Shown here in pieces: positions 1 through 11,953 of a stretch of 64,000 bases of DNA (positions within the stretch are counted from its first letter, which is position 1; every line of letters starts with the position of its first letter). The position numbers were made by a program, and so were the translations under genes. The stretch is from contig NC_080423.1 in NCBI RefSeq assembly GCF_029873635.1, positions 105,713,773 to 105,777,772 on the forward strand, written 5' to 3'. The notes under the pieces are model-generated. The model was not told the DNA's origin and did not search any database. It saw only the letters and a list, made by a program, of their open reading frames with translations. Source of the stretch: Malania oleifera (lineage: Eukaryota > Streptophyta > Magnoliopsida > Santalales > Ximeniaceae).

Positions 1-871
1 AACATATTTCATTCGTATCATTGTCATATCATGATATTTTTCCACGTAAAATAATATTCATGTCACACCTTTACTGTATAAAACCATACATTGTATTCTA
101 AAATCATAGTTTTTGACATCTTATACACACATATTCATTTCAATATATTAGCAGTATTTTCCTAAGTGTACAATTCCTTCGTAATATACAGACATAATAC
201 ATGCTTTTCTGAAAGTAAATTTACTCATACATAATAATAATTTGCATGAAAAATAACTGTTTTAATTTATTCCCTTACTTGACTACTAATAAAAGCCCCT
301 ATAAATTTTGAACTCACACCCGTAAGATTTCCTAATCAATATCCTGAAAATGAAAACTCACAATACTAAACTTCAGTATTTTCACGTGTATATCATTTCC
401 TATAACTACCGTAAGACCAAATTTGGCTTAAAAAGCCTTACCTCAATTCAGGGATGAATTTCAACGGAGTTCTACCAACGATCCACTCCGGCAGATATGC
501 AGAGAACTTCCCCAGGAGTGTCGTGGTGGCTTCAGATCGTCGAACCGGTGAAAATCTGGCCCAAAATCGAAGAGAGAAAAGAGAGAAATCGTAGGGAGAG
601 AGAGAGAGAGAGTGAGAGGTTTCTTAATTTTGAAATTAAAATCCGAATTTTTGATATTTATAGGACTGGATTCTTCGACGAGCCACGTCATCTCGTCAAC
701 GAGTCCTTTAATAATTTCATCTACAAAACCCACTCCTCGTCAATGAAATTCATACTGCTCAAAACCTCTCTCGGTATTTCCTCGTCGACGAATCTTGTTT
801 TCGTCGATGAGGCCTTGATAATTTCCCTTCCTCTTTATTTAAATTACATTATTATTATTTGGGTTATTACA
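1..871 (-). repeat. Gypsy 3' LTR, partial (cut by window start)
   Basis: Read on the minus strand it begins TGTAATAACCC at 871, directly after the purine tract at 872-880, as expected for a 3' LTR. It shares with the LTRs at 10267 and 62796 a block of TCGTCGACGA-type palindromes (about 672-815), a TATA-like TATAAATA (about 655-662), a GA-rich leader (595-615) and the conserved stretch at 300-460 that includes a reverse-complement copy of the segment near 10760-10880. The remainder lies outside the window. Confidence 0.8.
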
Positions 872-880
872 TCTCCTCAT

Positions 881-2349
881 ATGCCAAAGTGTCCCCAAGC
901 TCCAAACAGTTGTAACTGATACAAAGGATCCGAAACATACTTCCTTATCATGGACACGTGGAACACATCGTGAATCCTAGATAGTGTTGGGGGTAATGCT
1001 ATTTTGTACACCACTAGACCAATTCTCTCTAGAATCTCGAATGGCCCGATGTATCTAGGGCTTAACTTTTTCTTTTTCCCAAATCTCATCACCCCTTTCA
1101 TCGGAGCAATCTTCAAAAATATTGCATCACCTATCTCGAACTCCAACTCTCATTAGTGTATATCCACATAACTTTTTTGTCGACTTTGTGCTGTCTTAAT
1201 TCTTTCCCTGATAAGCTGGACCTTCTCAAAGGTTTGCTGAACAAGCTCCAATCCCAAAATCTGCTGCTCACCAACCTCGACCCAATACAACGGAGATCGG
1301 AATCTTTGACCACACAGCTCCTCATATGGTGCTATCCTGATACTGGTATGATAACTTTTATTGTATATGAACTCAGCTAATGGCAGATATTTAATCCAAC
1401 TACCCTAGAATTCTAGTACACACGCTCGTAGCATATCCTCTAGGATCTGAGTGGTCCTCTTTGACTGACCATCAGTCTGTGGGTGAAAAGCAGTATTGAA
1501 AGTGAGTTGAGATCTCAATGCTTCCTGAAGACTCTTCCAACATCAGGAAGTAAACCGCGGGTCCCTATTTGAAACGATGGACACAAACACCCCGTGCAAT
1601 TTGACTATCTCCTGCACATAGAGTTCTGTCAGCCTATTTATGGAATAACTGACTTTAACCAGAATGAAATGGGCAGTCTTCGTCAGTCTTTCAATAACTA
1701 CCCAGATAGCATTCTGTCCATGAAGTGTCGATGGCAATCCTATGACAAAGTTCATGGAAATGTGCTCCTACTTCCACTTAGGAATGAGAAGTGGTTGCAA
1801 CGGTCCTATTGGCCTTTAGTGCTCGGCCTTCACCTGCTGACACATCAAGCACTGCTCAACAAAACAGGCGATCTTTCTTTTCATGTTAGACCACCAGAAG
1901 GATTCCCGTAGATCCCTGTACATCTTTGTGCTCCCTAGATGCACTGTATATAGAGAGCGATGTGCTTCTTCCATAATGGTCCTTTTAATTATAGCGTCAT
2001 TCGATACGCATATCCTGGTGTGAAATCTTAACACCCCATCATTTGAGACATTGAAATCTGCCTTCAATCCATTATATATTCCATTCACAATCTCTACTTG
2101 CTCTGCATCTTTCGTCTGAGCGGTCTTGATCCTTTCCCATAAGGTCGGTTGCACTACCACGCTACTAATGAACGCCTGGTGATTTCCTTCCACTAACTCC
2201 ACACCCAACCTTTCTAGGTCCATCCTAATCCGATGCTGAACTACAACTGCTGAAACTGACGCACCCACTAACTTCTGACTCAAAGCATCAACTACCACAT
2301 TAGCCTTTCTTGGGTGGTAACTAATGGTACAGTCGTAGTCCTTTATCAA
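881..2349 (-). pseudogene. Gypsy integrase and end of RNase H, broken
   Basis: Minus-strand fragments cover the end of RNase H (an RKAN..DALS-type motif near 2300), the integrase H2C2 zinc-binding region (HLG...C..C, about 1830-1960), the catalytic core (1543-1755, with the segment that ends in a NRDPRFTS-like motif), and the C-terminal domain that binds DNA (877-1146, containing RYIGPFEILERIG and the downstream FHVSM motif). The fragments fall in different frames separated by stops, so no functional protein is possible. The order and direction match the RT piece upstream at 2350-3207. Confidence 0.85.
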
Positions 2350-3207
2350 CTCAAGCTATCTTCGTTGCCTCATGTTCAACTCCTTCTAAGTTAAAAAGTA
2401 CTTAAGACTCTTGCGATCAATAAAGATCTCGCACCTTTAACCGTACAAGTAGTGCCTCTAGATCTTTAATGTATAAACTACTGTTGCCAATTCCATGTCA
2501 TGCGTCAGATAGTTCTTCTCATACTCCTTGAGTTGGCGAGAAGCATATGCGATAACCCTTTCTTGCTGCATTATGACATACCCGAGCCCCTTCTTAGATG
2601 TGTCACTGTAGATCACGAATCCGCCATATCTTGATGGAATGATCAACACTGGGGCGATAACTAGTCGCTGCTTCCGTTCCTGAAAACTCTGCTCGCACTC
2701 ACCGGTCCACTCGAACTTCATGTTCTTCCTCATGAGCTGTGTCAGCAGACCCGATAGTTTAGAAAATCCCACTATGAACTGGCGGTAATATCCTGTTAGA
2801 CCCAAGAAACTCCTAACCTCATGCACGTTCTTTGGTATTGCCCAATCCACTACTACCTTTATTTTGCTCAGGTCCACTAAAACACCTTCCCTGGACACTA
2901 CATGTCCTAGAAATGCCACTTGCTCTAACCAGAATTCGCAGTTCTTGAACTTTGTAAACAATTTTTTCCCTTTAAGTACCTGAAGTACCAACCTCAAATG
3001 AGTTGCATGCTTTTTAGGATTCCTCAAATAAACCAGGATGTCATCGATGAATACAACCACGAACTTATCTAAGTACTCATGGAATACCCTATTCATCGGG
3101 TTCATGAATGTCGCAGAAGCATTGGTTAATTCGAAAGGCATAACTATAAATTCGCAGTAGGCATACCTAGTGTGGAAAGCCGTCTTTGGTACATCTTTTG
3201 TTTTAAC
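2350..3207 (-). pseudogene. Gypsy reverse transcriptase / RNase H, 3' portion
   Basis: A minus-strand reading frame (2458-3141) carries the RT palm motif FIDDILVY, equivalent to YxDD with the two catalytic aspartates kept. It is followed by the thumb/connection region ([16 protein letters not shown]) and the start of RNase H ([15 protein letters not shown], then the conserved ASRQLK..EKNY). Upstream, the segment [24 protein letters not shown] continues to 3207, where a solo LTR interrupts it. The fingers and early palm lie beyond that insert at 5541-6204. Confidence 0.88.
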
Positions 3208-5535
3208 TGTTAGAAAAGGTGTAATCCCAAGAGGGGGGGTGAATTGGAATTTTAAACTTTCTTCCTAGGTTCAACTAATCCTTTAATCAGTATTACATAA
3301 GCCTAGGGTCTTTCTATGTAATTCCAAATGCGTAGATAAAAATGATGTGGAAATTAAGTCAAACGCATCATTCACACCATATCATACATGTGCGTTAAAT
3401 ATGAAGTATAGAAATATAAACAAGGCACACAATATGTTATCGGGGTTTGGCCAACTGTGCCTACGTCCCCGCCTCTAGCTCGCAAGCCAGAGGATTCCAC
3501 TAGAAGCTCACTTAAGGGTGGAGCAACACCGTTTACAACCAGGTCAAATTAATATAGGACTGACCTCAACCTTAACCAGGTCAATTAGCGGGGCTGACCT
3601 CAACCTACACGCCTTAACAGGACGACGCACCTAGCTTTCCTAACTGGGTCCATGCCAATCCGGGATTATTCCAGGGCTATTCTCCCTCTTCAGGCCCATG
3701 CCTGTAAATACAACAGTATTTAAAATACAATCAAATGGTACAATGAATAAGCTTTCAAGTAAAGCAGATATGTACCCAGATACGTGCAATCACAAACACC
3801 ACAGTATGATTCAATATGTAAGCTCAATGCGGTCTAAGATGTCAACTCTCAAATAGATTTACTATCGTTGTAATGAGTGCGTGAGAATGCAAACCTAGAT
3901 GATCTTTGTATCACAGGATATTCAATCTAAGTGCTTAAACAAAGATATTATCCAAACTTCATATATTTCAATCAACAAGTTTTCTCAATACATATATGTA
4001 TATGAAGCTCTAACAATGTATAAGTTTGGTTTGCAAAAAGAGTTTAATCTTTGTATTCAACTAAAGATATAAATCAATGAATATTGTAACAAAGATTTTC
4101 CTCACACAAACAAATATCTTTTTAAATATTTATCAAATGAAACACACTAGATATTTGAAAGTGATTTAGAAAGAGTTTTTGCAACCAAAATCAAATATAA
4201 ACTTCTCAAGATATTGCAATGACGATGCAATACTTAGAAGTTCTAAAGAAGTTTTCTTAGGGAAGACTTATAGATAAAGTCACCTAAGAACACTTGAGGA
4301 TGTGCTCTCAAATAGAATAAATTTCACACAAGCACAATCTTGAGAGAGCAATCCTAAAGAAACAACAACACTTAAATCATACTTACAAAAGTATTTGAGA
4401 AGTAAGATCTGGTAAGAGTAAGTGTTGGAGGCTCAAAGATGAGTATTATGGGTTTTATGATTTTCAAAGAATTTCAACCTAATCAAAGGAGCTAATCCAT
4501 GCTAATTTTCTTAAATGATTTCATATATATAGGCATAGGAGAAAATATGACCGTTGGGGACCTATTGGGTATTATTAGGAAAGTTTAATGATGTTTAAGA
4601 CATTTTAACCCTGTTTAAAAAATATTAATTGAGGTAAAAAATCAGGGCAACCCGAGAGGTCCGATCGACCAGAAATGTTTCGGTCGACCAAGTCTCAAAT
4701 GGTTCGGTTGACTAGGGAAATATTGAACTAAGGGCACGGTTGACCAGGAGAAGGCGATTTCCTAATTTTTCGAGTTTCGGTCGACCAGGGCATTTTGAAC
4801 TACCTGGTTCGGTCGACCAGACCGCTGGGAATTCTCTCGAGGACCCTCCAGTCGACCAAGTAGTTGTAGTACAAAAGTGGTCGGTCAACCAGATGGTCAA
4901 ACTTTTGACTCCAGGGGGTTTCGGTTGACCAGGGCCTTTTGAACTACCTGGTTCGGTCGATCAGGTGGTCAAACTTTTGACCCCAAGGAGTTTCGGTCTA
5001 CTAGGGCCTTTTGAACTACCTAGTTCGATCGACCAAGTGGTCAAACTTTTGACCCAGGGTGTTTCGGTCGACCAGGCCAAAATGAACTGGCTTGGCTGGT
5101 CGACCGAAAGTGCATCGTGTGTGCATTTCGGTCCTGTATCAAAACAAACAAGCCCTATTCAAGTGCCTAACGGATATATCTAAAAGTGTGTGTGTCCTAG
5201 GGGCACTTGAGGTCCAATTTGAAGACACCGAAAAATTTCAGTGTCGGTCGACCTAAGGTCTTTCTATGGTCATTTTTGGTTTGTATCTGGTTTGAGCTTA
5301 CAAAATAAACCATGCATGTGATGTGTATGCTTATTACAAACCAAATACTCTAATTACTATTACAGACCAATATAAATATATTACAATGCTGAATTAAACA
5401 TTGGTCTTCAAGCTTTTCTTGCTTTGTGCACATCTTGATCTTATCACTCTTAGTGCCTGCACAAAACCTCAAAACGCATTAGATACAATGAGTATTTGTC
5501 ATAATCAAAACCGGGCGTGACCAATAAGGTCAACA
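3208..5535 (-). mobile_element. Solo LTR nested in gypsy RT (2328 bp)
   Basis: The segment begins TGTTAG and ends GTCAACA. It is flanked by a perfect 5-bp direct repeat, TTAAC, at 3203-3207 and 5536-5540. Removing the insert and one TTAAC lets the gypsy RT continue, so this is a clean LTR insertion. No gag, pol or primer site lies inside, and the length fits one LTR, so internal recombination probably left a solo LTR. Read on the minus strand it starts TGTTGAC and ends with a C-rich CCCCCCCTCTTG stretch, as does the solo LTR at 54604-56777, so both belong to one family. The R/U5-like part and C-rich end resemble plant Ty1/copia LTRs, but superfamily is inferred. Confidence 0.9.
4655..5260. 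repeat. Array of GGTCGACC-centred palindromes in the solo LTR
   Basis: About a dozen copies of a motif close to TTCGGTCGACCAG, with the self-complementary core GGTCGACC, are scattered through roughly 600 bp. Many are decayed by C-to-T or G-to-A changes at the CpG (GGTTGACC, GGTCAACC). Larger units also repeat, for example one containing CTTTTGAACTACCTGGTTCG and another containing GGTCAAACTTTTGACCC. In the LTR's own direction the array lies upstream of a TATA-like stretch near 4520-4530. Confidence 0.85.
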
Positions 5536-5540
5536 TTAAC

Positions 5541-6204
5541 CTTCGCCTGATGATACCCGAATCGCAGATCGATCTTGGAGAAGACCTGTGTGCCTTATAA
5601 CTGGTTGAACAGATCATTAATTTGGGGTCATGGGTACTTATTCTTTACTAGTCACTTTATTAATCTTCCTATAGTCAATGCATATCCTCATCGACCCATC
5701 CTTCTTCTTTACAAGCAGCACCGGTGCCCCCCAGGGTGATACGTTCGGTCTAATAAACCCCTGTCAAGTAGCTTCTGAAGCTGCTCCTTTAACTCCTTCA
5801 GTTTTGTTGGAGCCATTATGTATGGAGACTTAGAAATTGGTGCCATCCCTAGAATTAACTCAATGAAAAACTTCACCTTGTAATCAGGAGGCAATCCTGG
5901 GCAATCCCGATAAGTCCTCTGGGAAAACATTTGAGAACTACCTTACCATGGGGATATCCCTCAGTTTAAGTTCTTCTCTCTGTGTTTCTTTCACAAATGT
6001 CAGGTACCCCTGGTATCCCTCTAAGAGTAACCTCTTTGCCTGAATGGCTGAAAGAATTCATAGTGTAGAGCACACACATGACCCGAAAAATATAAACTCC
6101 TGCTCCCCATGAGGTTGGAACACTACTTCCATCCTATAGTAGTCAATACTCACATAACTGGCTGGTAACCAATCCATCCCCAGAATGATATCAAAATCAG
6201 AACA
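5541..6204 (-). pseudogene. Gypsy protease end and RT N-terminal portion
   Basis: Minus-strand translation gives the C-terminal half of the gypsy aspartic protease (DIILGMDWL near 6170-6200), then linker and RT fingers ([18 protein letters not shown] about 5770-5820; a KKDGSMRMCIDYR motif about 5655-5710). It ends in the first catalytic-aspartate motif FSKIDLRFGYHQ (about 5548-5585). It stops at the TTAAC duplication beside the solo LTR. The protease active-site motif (DTGA/DSGA) is absent because an integrase fragment lies where that part should be. Confidence 0.8.
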
Positions 6205-6555
6205 TCACTGAGTTCTAATTCTGTGTAACTGATAATATAGGAAGGATCTGGGACGTATTTACTTAACATAGAAATATGATATACGTCATGTATCCTGAAT
6301 AGAGATAGTGGTAAAGCTAACCGATAGGCAACTGACCCAATCTTCTCGAGTATCTCAAATGGGCCAATAAACCTAGGGCTCAACTAATGCTTCTTCCCAA
6401 ACCTTATGATTCCCTTTAGTGGTGCTATTTTCAGAAATATATGGTCACCCACTTCAAATTTTAATTCTTGGCAGCGAGTATCCATGTAACTTTTCTACCG
6501 ACTCTGTGCTGCACTAATTCTATCTCGAATAATTCGGACTTTGTCGGAGCATTCC
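6205..6555 (-). pseudogene. Displaced integrase C-terminal fragment between gag and protease
   Basis: About 350 bp, read on the minus strand, encode the end of a gypsy integrase: RIIRDRISAAQSR, FEVGDHIFLKIAPLKG, LSPRFIGPFEILEKIG, RIHDVYHISMLSKYVPDP. The piece is closely related to, but not identical with, the normally placed integrase end at 877-1146. Here it sits after gag and just before the protease motif DIILGMDWL, replacing the N-terminal half of protease. A template switch during reverse transcription or a later rearrangement would explain it. Confidence 0.8.
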
Positions 6556-7590
6556 CTCTGTATTGCTGCTGCGAGGCTCCACTATTCTGGGTCGTACCCC
6601 CTTGCTGACCACCACACTGTGTCAAAGCATTCCCTCTGTATTGCTGCTACGAGGCTCCACTATTCCTCTGCATCTGATAGTCTCTCATCTGATGTCCTTG
6701 TCTACCACATCGCATACAGACTCCCGTAGACAACCGACACTGCCCATGGTGTTTCTTACCACATAAAGAGCAACGTGGAACATGCGTGGTATTTTGGGAT
6801 GTACGACCATTGTTCTTCTTCCACTTACCCTATCTTCCCCAGACAAAGAATTAGGAGGCGCTGACCTCTTCTTCGTAACCCGAACCTCTGCATCCTCTAA
6901 CAAACACTCCTTTGCTACCGTGGCTTTATCAACCAATGTAGCAAAGTCCTGCAACTACAAGATCGCCATCTGCTTATGGATCTCGCTCCTCAAACCCCTT
7001 CGAAACTTCCAAACCTTCTTCACTTCATCAGGAATCACGAATGGAGCAAATCGGGACAACTCCTGGAATTTGGCAGCGTACTGCTGCACTATTAACGATC
7101 CCTGCGTTAGATTCATGAATTCCTCCATTTTTGCGTTTCTAATTGTGGCCGAAAAATAATGTTCAAAGAAAAGCTCTTTGAATCGGGCCCACGTCAACGT
7201 TATTGGTATCGGTCGATGCTCTTCCATCTACTTTACAAACACCCACCATCTCTCAGCCTCCCCTGCCAACTTGAACGTGGCGAAGGAGACTTTCTGTCTC
7301 TCAGTGTAGTTCAACACATCAAGGATATTTTTGATCTCATAGATCCAATTCTATACACGAACTGGATCTGTACTGCCCACAAAAGCAGAGGGCTTCAGTC
7401 GGGTGAACTGCTCAATGGAGCAGCCCAACTCAGTCGTAGGACGATCCTGCCCCCTATTCGTATGCACTACCTCAGCCATAAGCTATTGTGCAAAGTCACG
7501 CAGCACACTAGTGGAATCATTATCAGCCTCAGGGCCGGCACCCTCACTACTACTGCCTCCCACATTGGCAGTGATATCCCTGGATTCCAT
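6556..7590 (-). pseudogene. Gypsy gag polyprotein, broken
   Basis: Translation starts at an ATG at 7590 on the minus strand, about 390 bp after the primer site. It gives a typical plant gypsy Gag: the retrotransposon_gag core (ERWWVF, TWARFKELFFEHYF, MEEFMNLTQGSLIVQQYAAKFQELSRFAPFV, KVWKFRRGLRSEI; about 6960-7290), then two zinc-knuckle-like motifs near 6690-6780 (CSLCGKKHHGQC and CMRCGRQGHQMRDY). The second knuckle has Tyr where the last Cys is expected. In-frame stops (near 7230 and 7480) and frame changes kill it. A 41-bp unit coding SGASQQQYRGNA is repeated 78 bp apart (6546 and 6624). Confidence 0.85.
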
Positions 7591-7980
7591 CCTGAAAACA
7601 TTTACAAGAATCCATTAGAAAGTAATAGCCTATCTGTCACTACTACTATCATATTATAGACTCAATCTCTTAATTTCATATTCCCAATATTGATGTACTC
7701 CATTAATTTGACAATATCATTAGAACTCAAATTTCACCCTTCTACTAGGAAACAAAACCGTCAATGGATTGCTGTGATTTTCTGAACCTTTCGACTGATC
7801 CAGAAAAACACAGAATTCTATCGATGAATTTTTGTCTCCAGATATACAAAGCAAAATCCAATGTCTTATCCTTGTCCTATACTCTAGTATATTCTAGACT
7901 ATCACAACTAGCAACTTCTAAGTTTAACACATATCCCTAACCAGGCAGCATGAATCAAATCATACTTTTGACTGGCTTTT

Positions 7981-7993
7981 GGCTCTGATACCA
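7981..7993 (-). other. Primer binding site (initiator tRNA-Met type)
   Basis: The minus strand reads TGGTATCAGAGCC, complementary to the 3' end of plant initiator tRNA-Met. It lies two bases from the LTR edge at 7996. This fixes the element's orientation (minus) and identifies 7996-10025 as the 5' LTR. Confidence 0.92.
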
Positions 7994-7995
7994 AC

Positions 7996-10025
7996 TGTAA
8001 CAACCCGACCCTTTATATGGACCCGGGTGTCACTCACTTATACTAAATAACTATACCTGTTCTAGATACCTAGACAACCCGCCCTAAACAGGGACATACG
8101 GGTATAAATCATGCATAACTTCTATGTAAATGTTGCGGAAAAACATAAACATCCATTGGAATTTCTATCAGTCTTATACTAGTTTTTACTAATACATCCA
8201 CAATTACATAAAACGGGATACAGAATAAATCTTGTTATTACAACCCTCCAAAAAGGACTTTCATTTAGGTTTAATACAAGGTTCAAATGCTTACGTAAGC
8301 TAACCAAAGATAATCTTCCCAGTCCCTTTAACTACTAGGACCAACGTACTGATGTACTTAAAAACAAAGGTTGTATGATAGGGTAAGACACCTTTCAATA
8401 AGGAAGAAAGAGTTACAACAGTGTGTGACTGCATATATGCACATTTTCATAAAAACTCATGCATTCGAAACATTTGTTTATAATACTGTATCATATAACA
8501 TTTATTTGCACATAAAGTATTTAAATTATGCATATGATCATTAGAACACCTCCAGCTTGGTATGACAATTTGCCTGTTTACTTCGTGGCACGGGTTGTGC
8601 GCTGATTGCCTTTGACAGTGTCCTATTCGTGTAGACAAAGCCGAGCATCTTTTATAATCCGATCGCCCCTTGGTTTATTTTTACTAGCAGCTTACTAACT
8701 CCTCGCAGGTCGACCATTTAATATATTCATACTGATTTTACACATGTATGGTTGCATTACCAGCATCGATACCTAGCCCTAAAAGTTTATTTCAACCCCC
8801 GAACTGGAGTATTTTTCAACCCCTTTTTACTGAAGTTTCTTTCAACCTCTTTTGGTCACAAGTTGTGGTTCCAGTATCTTATATACAATTTATAGCAAAA
8901 CAGTAACCTGTGCAATTCCAGTATTTTTCACAAATTCAAATAATCACATTGGGTTCAAACCAGTGCCTTTCCACTCAGTTTACCCCTCTTTATTTACTAG
9001 TTCAGATCGGTGTATCACCGGCCTCCGTTTATCACATTCCCAGTATAACAAATTGGAACTTCATTCCTATATTCTATATCAATAGTATAGAAAATCCATT
9101 CATTTCCATTTCAACATATATCACACAAGTTTAATCCAAAAACTCGCTAAATGATAGAAATCAAGTAAACATCATTTAAATGATAAGTAAAGGATTCGAG
9201 CATCTCCTACTATAGTATAAATGCAAATAAATGATTTTTGTAAAGTTTGGAGATCATACGTCGAATTCCTCATTTTTACCAAAAACGGTAAAATCGTAAA
9301 ATCGATATTTCTATTTGGTAGAATTTAGCAAATAAATAGTTAAATCATGCATAATAACATAAACTAGCTTTTTAGCAGTTTGGTTTTTTCAAAAATGTTG
9401 TTGTAATCAAATTCCCCTTACCTTACACTCGAAACGAAACTTTGTACGAACACGGTCCAATTCGACAACCCGGGATCCCGAAAACCTAAAACCACAGAAC
9501 ATAACCTTACTATATTTTCTACTACTATCCAATTATCCAATCAAAACTAAGATCAGATCCTTACCTCGATTTTTGGGAAAGACTCGAAAATCTCTGAAAC
9601 GATGATCTAATCCGCTAAAATCATAGAGTTTCCTCTTCTGATCCATGCAGTACCCTCCGCTTTTGGAAACGAACGACGAATGGCGAAGAATCCTAGAGAA
9701 AGAGAGAGATTCGCAGGTTAGAGAGAGAGAGAAAGAACTTTTGGCAGAAACTTAGATCTTAAGCAACTCAAATTGGATATTTATAGGGCCTTTGACCAAG
9801 TCCAATTCGTTGACGAGTTGGTGTCTCGTCGACAAATCCGCCACACAACTCGTCGACGAGGCCATCCCTTCATCGCCGAGTTCAAGTTCCGGATATTTCT
9901 CTGATTCGCTCGGTATTTGCTCATTGATGAAGCTTTGAATTTCATCGACGAGGCTCTAAAGGATTTCGTCGACGAACGTGGCCCTTCGTCGAAGAATCCA
10001 ACTTATACAGGTTTGGGTTTCTACA
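7996..10025 (-). repeat. Gypsy 5' LTR (about 2.03 kb)
   Basis: Bounded by TGTAACAACCCG at 7996 (next to the primer site) and ...TTTCTACA at 10025; on the minus strand it starts TGTAGAAACCC. Near its U3 end (9800-9985) lie repeated TCGTCGACGA palindromes. They stand directly upstream, in LTR direction, of CCTATAAATATCC (9777-9789), a good TATA box, followed by a GA-rich leader (9700-9735). It differs from the 1-871 LTR in much of its U3. Confidence 0.8.
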
Positions 10026-10266
10026 GTAAATATGTAGTTTTTTTTTGCAGGTACATGTAATACTTTAGTTAGTATATGGTATTTTTGTTTTGGGGGGAAA
10101 TTTTCTTTTGATATATGTAGTCTCCCAGGACTTGAAATGTAACCACGATATTCCTCCGCCATAAGTGAGGGTAAGTAATAAATAAGTAGATCATTTTGCC
10201 TATTAAGGGATGAAGAATTACATGGATAGTGAATTTCGAGAACGAAATTTTATAAGGAGGGGAGAA
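10026..10266 (+). mobile_element. Gypsy 3' untranslated remnant with polypurine tract
   Basis: A short plus-strand piece ends in ...GAATTTCGAGAACGAAATT and then AAGGAGGGGAGAA (10254-10266), the usual polypurine tract just before a gypsy 3' LTR. No coding region of this element remains: the sequence to its left is the opposite-strand LTR ending at 10025. It is therefore the truncated end of an independent plus-strand insertion. Confidence 0.75.
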
Positions 10267-10347
10267 TGTGACAACCCGAATAATAATGGGATTTAAATAA
10301 TAAAGAGGAAGGGAAATGGAAACAATAATAGAAGGAGGAAGTCAACT

Positions 10348-10550
10348 TGCATTCGTCGACGACAATGCATTTTGGAAATAATAACCGAGGGAAAATATCA
10401 GGGCCTCGTCGACGAAGCCAGGATTCGTCGACGAGAAGATACTGAGAGAGGGTTTTGGGGGAGTTTGAAATTTGTCGACGAAGGTGCAAGTTCGTCGACG
10501 AACTTTCTTCAGGACTCGTCAATGTGGTGACGTGTCTCGTCAACGAATTT
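10348..10550. repeat. TCGTCGACGA palindrome array in gypsy LTR
   Basis: Seven copies of TCGTCGACGA or one-base variants (TCGTCAACGA, TTGTCGACGA) occur within about 200 bp at irregular spacing, ending just before the TATA-like element. Matching arrays stand at the same place in the LTRs at 672-815, 9800-9985 and 62878-63102. Variants are mostly CpG transitions. Confidence 0.88.
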
Positions 10551-11264
10551 GACCCTATAAGTAGTAGAAATCTGGATTTAAATGTAAAAATTAGGAAATA
10601 TCTCACTCTCTCTCTCTCCTTACGGTTTCTCTCTCTTCTCTCTTCGATTTTGGGTCGGATTTCCGCTGGTTCGATGATTTGAAGCCACCACGACACTCCT
10701 AGGGAAGTTTTCTCTAAATCTGCCGGAGCGGATCATTGGTAAAAGCAAGTTGGAATTCATCCCTGAGTTGAGGTAAGATTTTTTATGTTGAATTTGGTCT
10801 TACTGTAGTTATAGGAAATGATATACACGTAAAAATACTGAAATTTAGTACTGAGAGTTTTCATTTTCAGGGTATTGATAAGGAAATCCTACAGGTGTGA
10901 GTCCAGGAATACATAGGGGCTTTTAGTTGCCAGGTAAGGGAATAAATTAAAGCAGTATTTTCCACGTGTATTATTATTATTATTTATTAGCAAATTAATT
11001 TTCAGGAAAGCATACATGATATTTGACTGTTATTAAGAAAATGTATGTTATTGAAAAATACTACTATTATATGGAAAATGTGATTTGAGAATGAAATGTA
11101 CGGAATTACTTAACGTGTGTGGCATGAATGTTATTTTTATGAAAGGTAATGATATGACAAAGTTTACGAGTAAAGCATGTTTTCAGGTATTATGAAAAGA
11201 TACATTATGTTATGATGAGTTTGACAAATACATGATAATTGATTTATTTTCAGAATGTAATGTA

Positions 11265-11450
11265 CGAAATGATTTCGATGCAAGGCCGTATATATGAAAT
11301 GATTCCGGCGCGAGGCCGTGTATATATGAAATGATTTCGGCACGAGGTCGTATATACCTGAAATGATTCCGGGCGAGGCCGTATTTATAAAATGTTCGGC
11401 ACGAGACCATATTTATGAAATGATTTCGGCGCAGGGCCGTATTTATGAAA
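11265..11450. repeat. Minisatellite, about 31-33 bp unit, about 6 copies
   Basis: Units of the form ATGAAATGATTTCGGCGCGAG plus GCCGTATATAT repeat about six times with small length changes. The array lies downstream of the LTR TATA box. It corresponds in position to the GTACG-rich minisatellite in the opposite-strand LTR at 18885-19095. Confidence 0.85.
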
Positions 11451-11908
11451 TTATGAAAAATGCTATAAGATCATGTATTATATGTTATTAGAACCCGAAT
11501 TTTAGTTTAGTTCAGTTTTAGAAGCTCGGTATCGTAGCTTATAGATCAGATATTTATGATCAGATCGGTGCTAACCACCCACGAGGGGGTGGGAGATGGA
11601 TAGTCGATGTGGCTTTCAGTAGAGTGTGGACGTCCACTTGGCAGTCCGGACCAGGGTGTGGCGGGTCCATCGTACTTACAGACACTTTTGACTCGGTAAT
11701 GGTCGGCCAACCATTGTCGGGTCCCGCCTTCAGGCTACACAACCCGTCATGGGGGGTAATACATGAAATCAGCTAACTATTCATCCTGAGTATGTTTTCA
11801 GTATTATCAGTTATAACAGATGCTTTATATACAATATGATTTGTTAGCAAGTATGAAAGTATATAATTATTCAGCACGATATGATGAATGTTTACAGAGA
11901 TATGAAAT

Positions 11909-11912
<4 letters not shown>

Positions 11913-11951
<39 letters not shown>
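11913..11951. repeat. (TA)n microsatellite
   Basis: Uninterrupted TA dinucleotide run inside the gypsy LTR. Confidence 0.95.

Positions 11952-11953
<2 letters not shown>

Larger units (their letters stand above)
1..10025 (-). mobile_element. Ty3/gypsy LTR retrotransposon, decayed and mosaic
   Basis: A minus-strand gypsy element can be read from right to left. It has a 5' LTR (7996-10025), a primer binding site (7981-7993), gag, a misplaced integrase piece, protease and reverse transcriptase (RT), RNase H, integrase, a polypurine stretch (872-880) and a 3' LTR that runs off the window. The order PR-RT-RNaseH-IN marks Ty3/gypsy rather than copia. Many stops and frameshifts show it is dead. The two LTRs look like different subfamilies: the left one resembles the LTR at 10267, while the right one diverges outside the shared motifs. 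The whole is therefore probably a composite of two related elements rather than one insertion. A solo LTR of another family interrupts the RT at 3208-5535. Confidence 0.85.

Noticed and set aside
497-919. Reading frames across gypsy LTRs (also near 10250-10696, 19561-20056 and 62895-63329)
   Set aside because: They recur in every LTR copy on changing strands and cover palindrome arrays and GA runs, so they are not genes.
7981-7993. Possible tRNA-Met gene fragment
   Set aside because: Only the 13-base primer site matches tRNA, next to an LTR edge; no tRNA cloverleaf around it.
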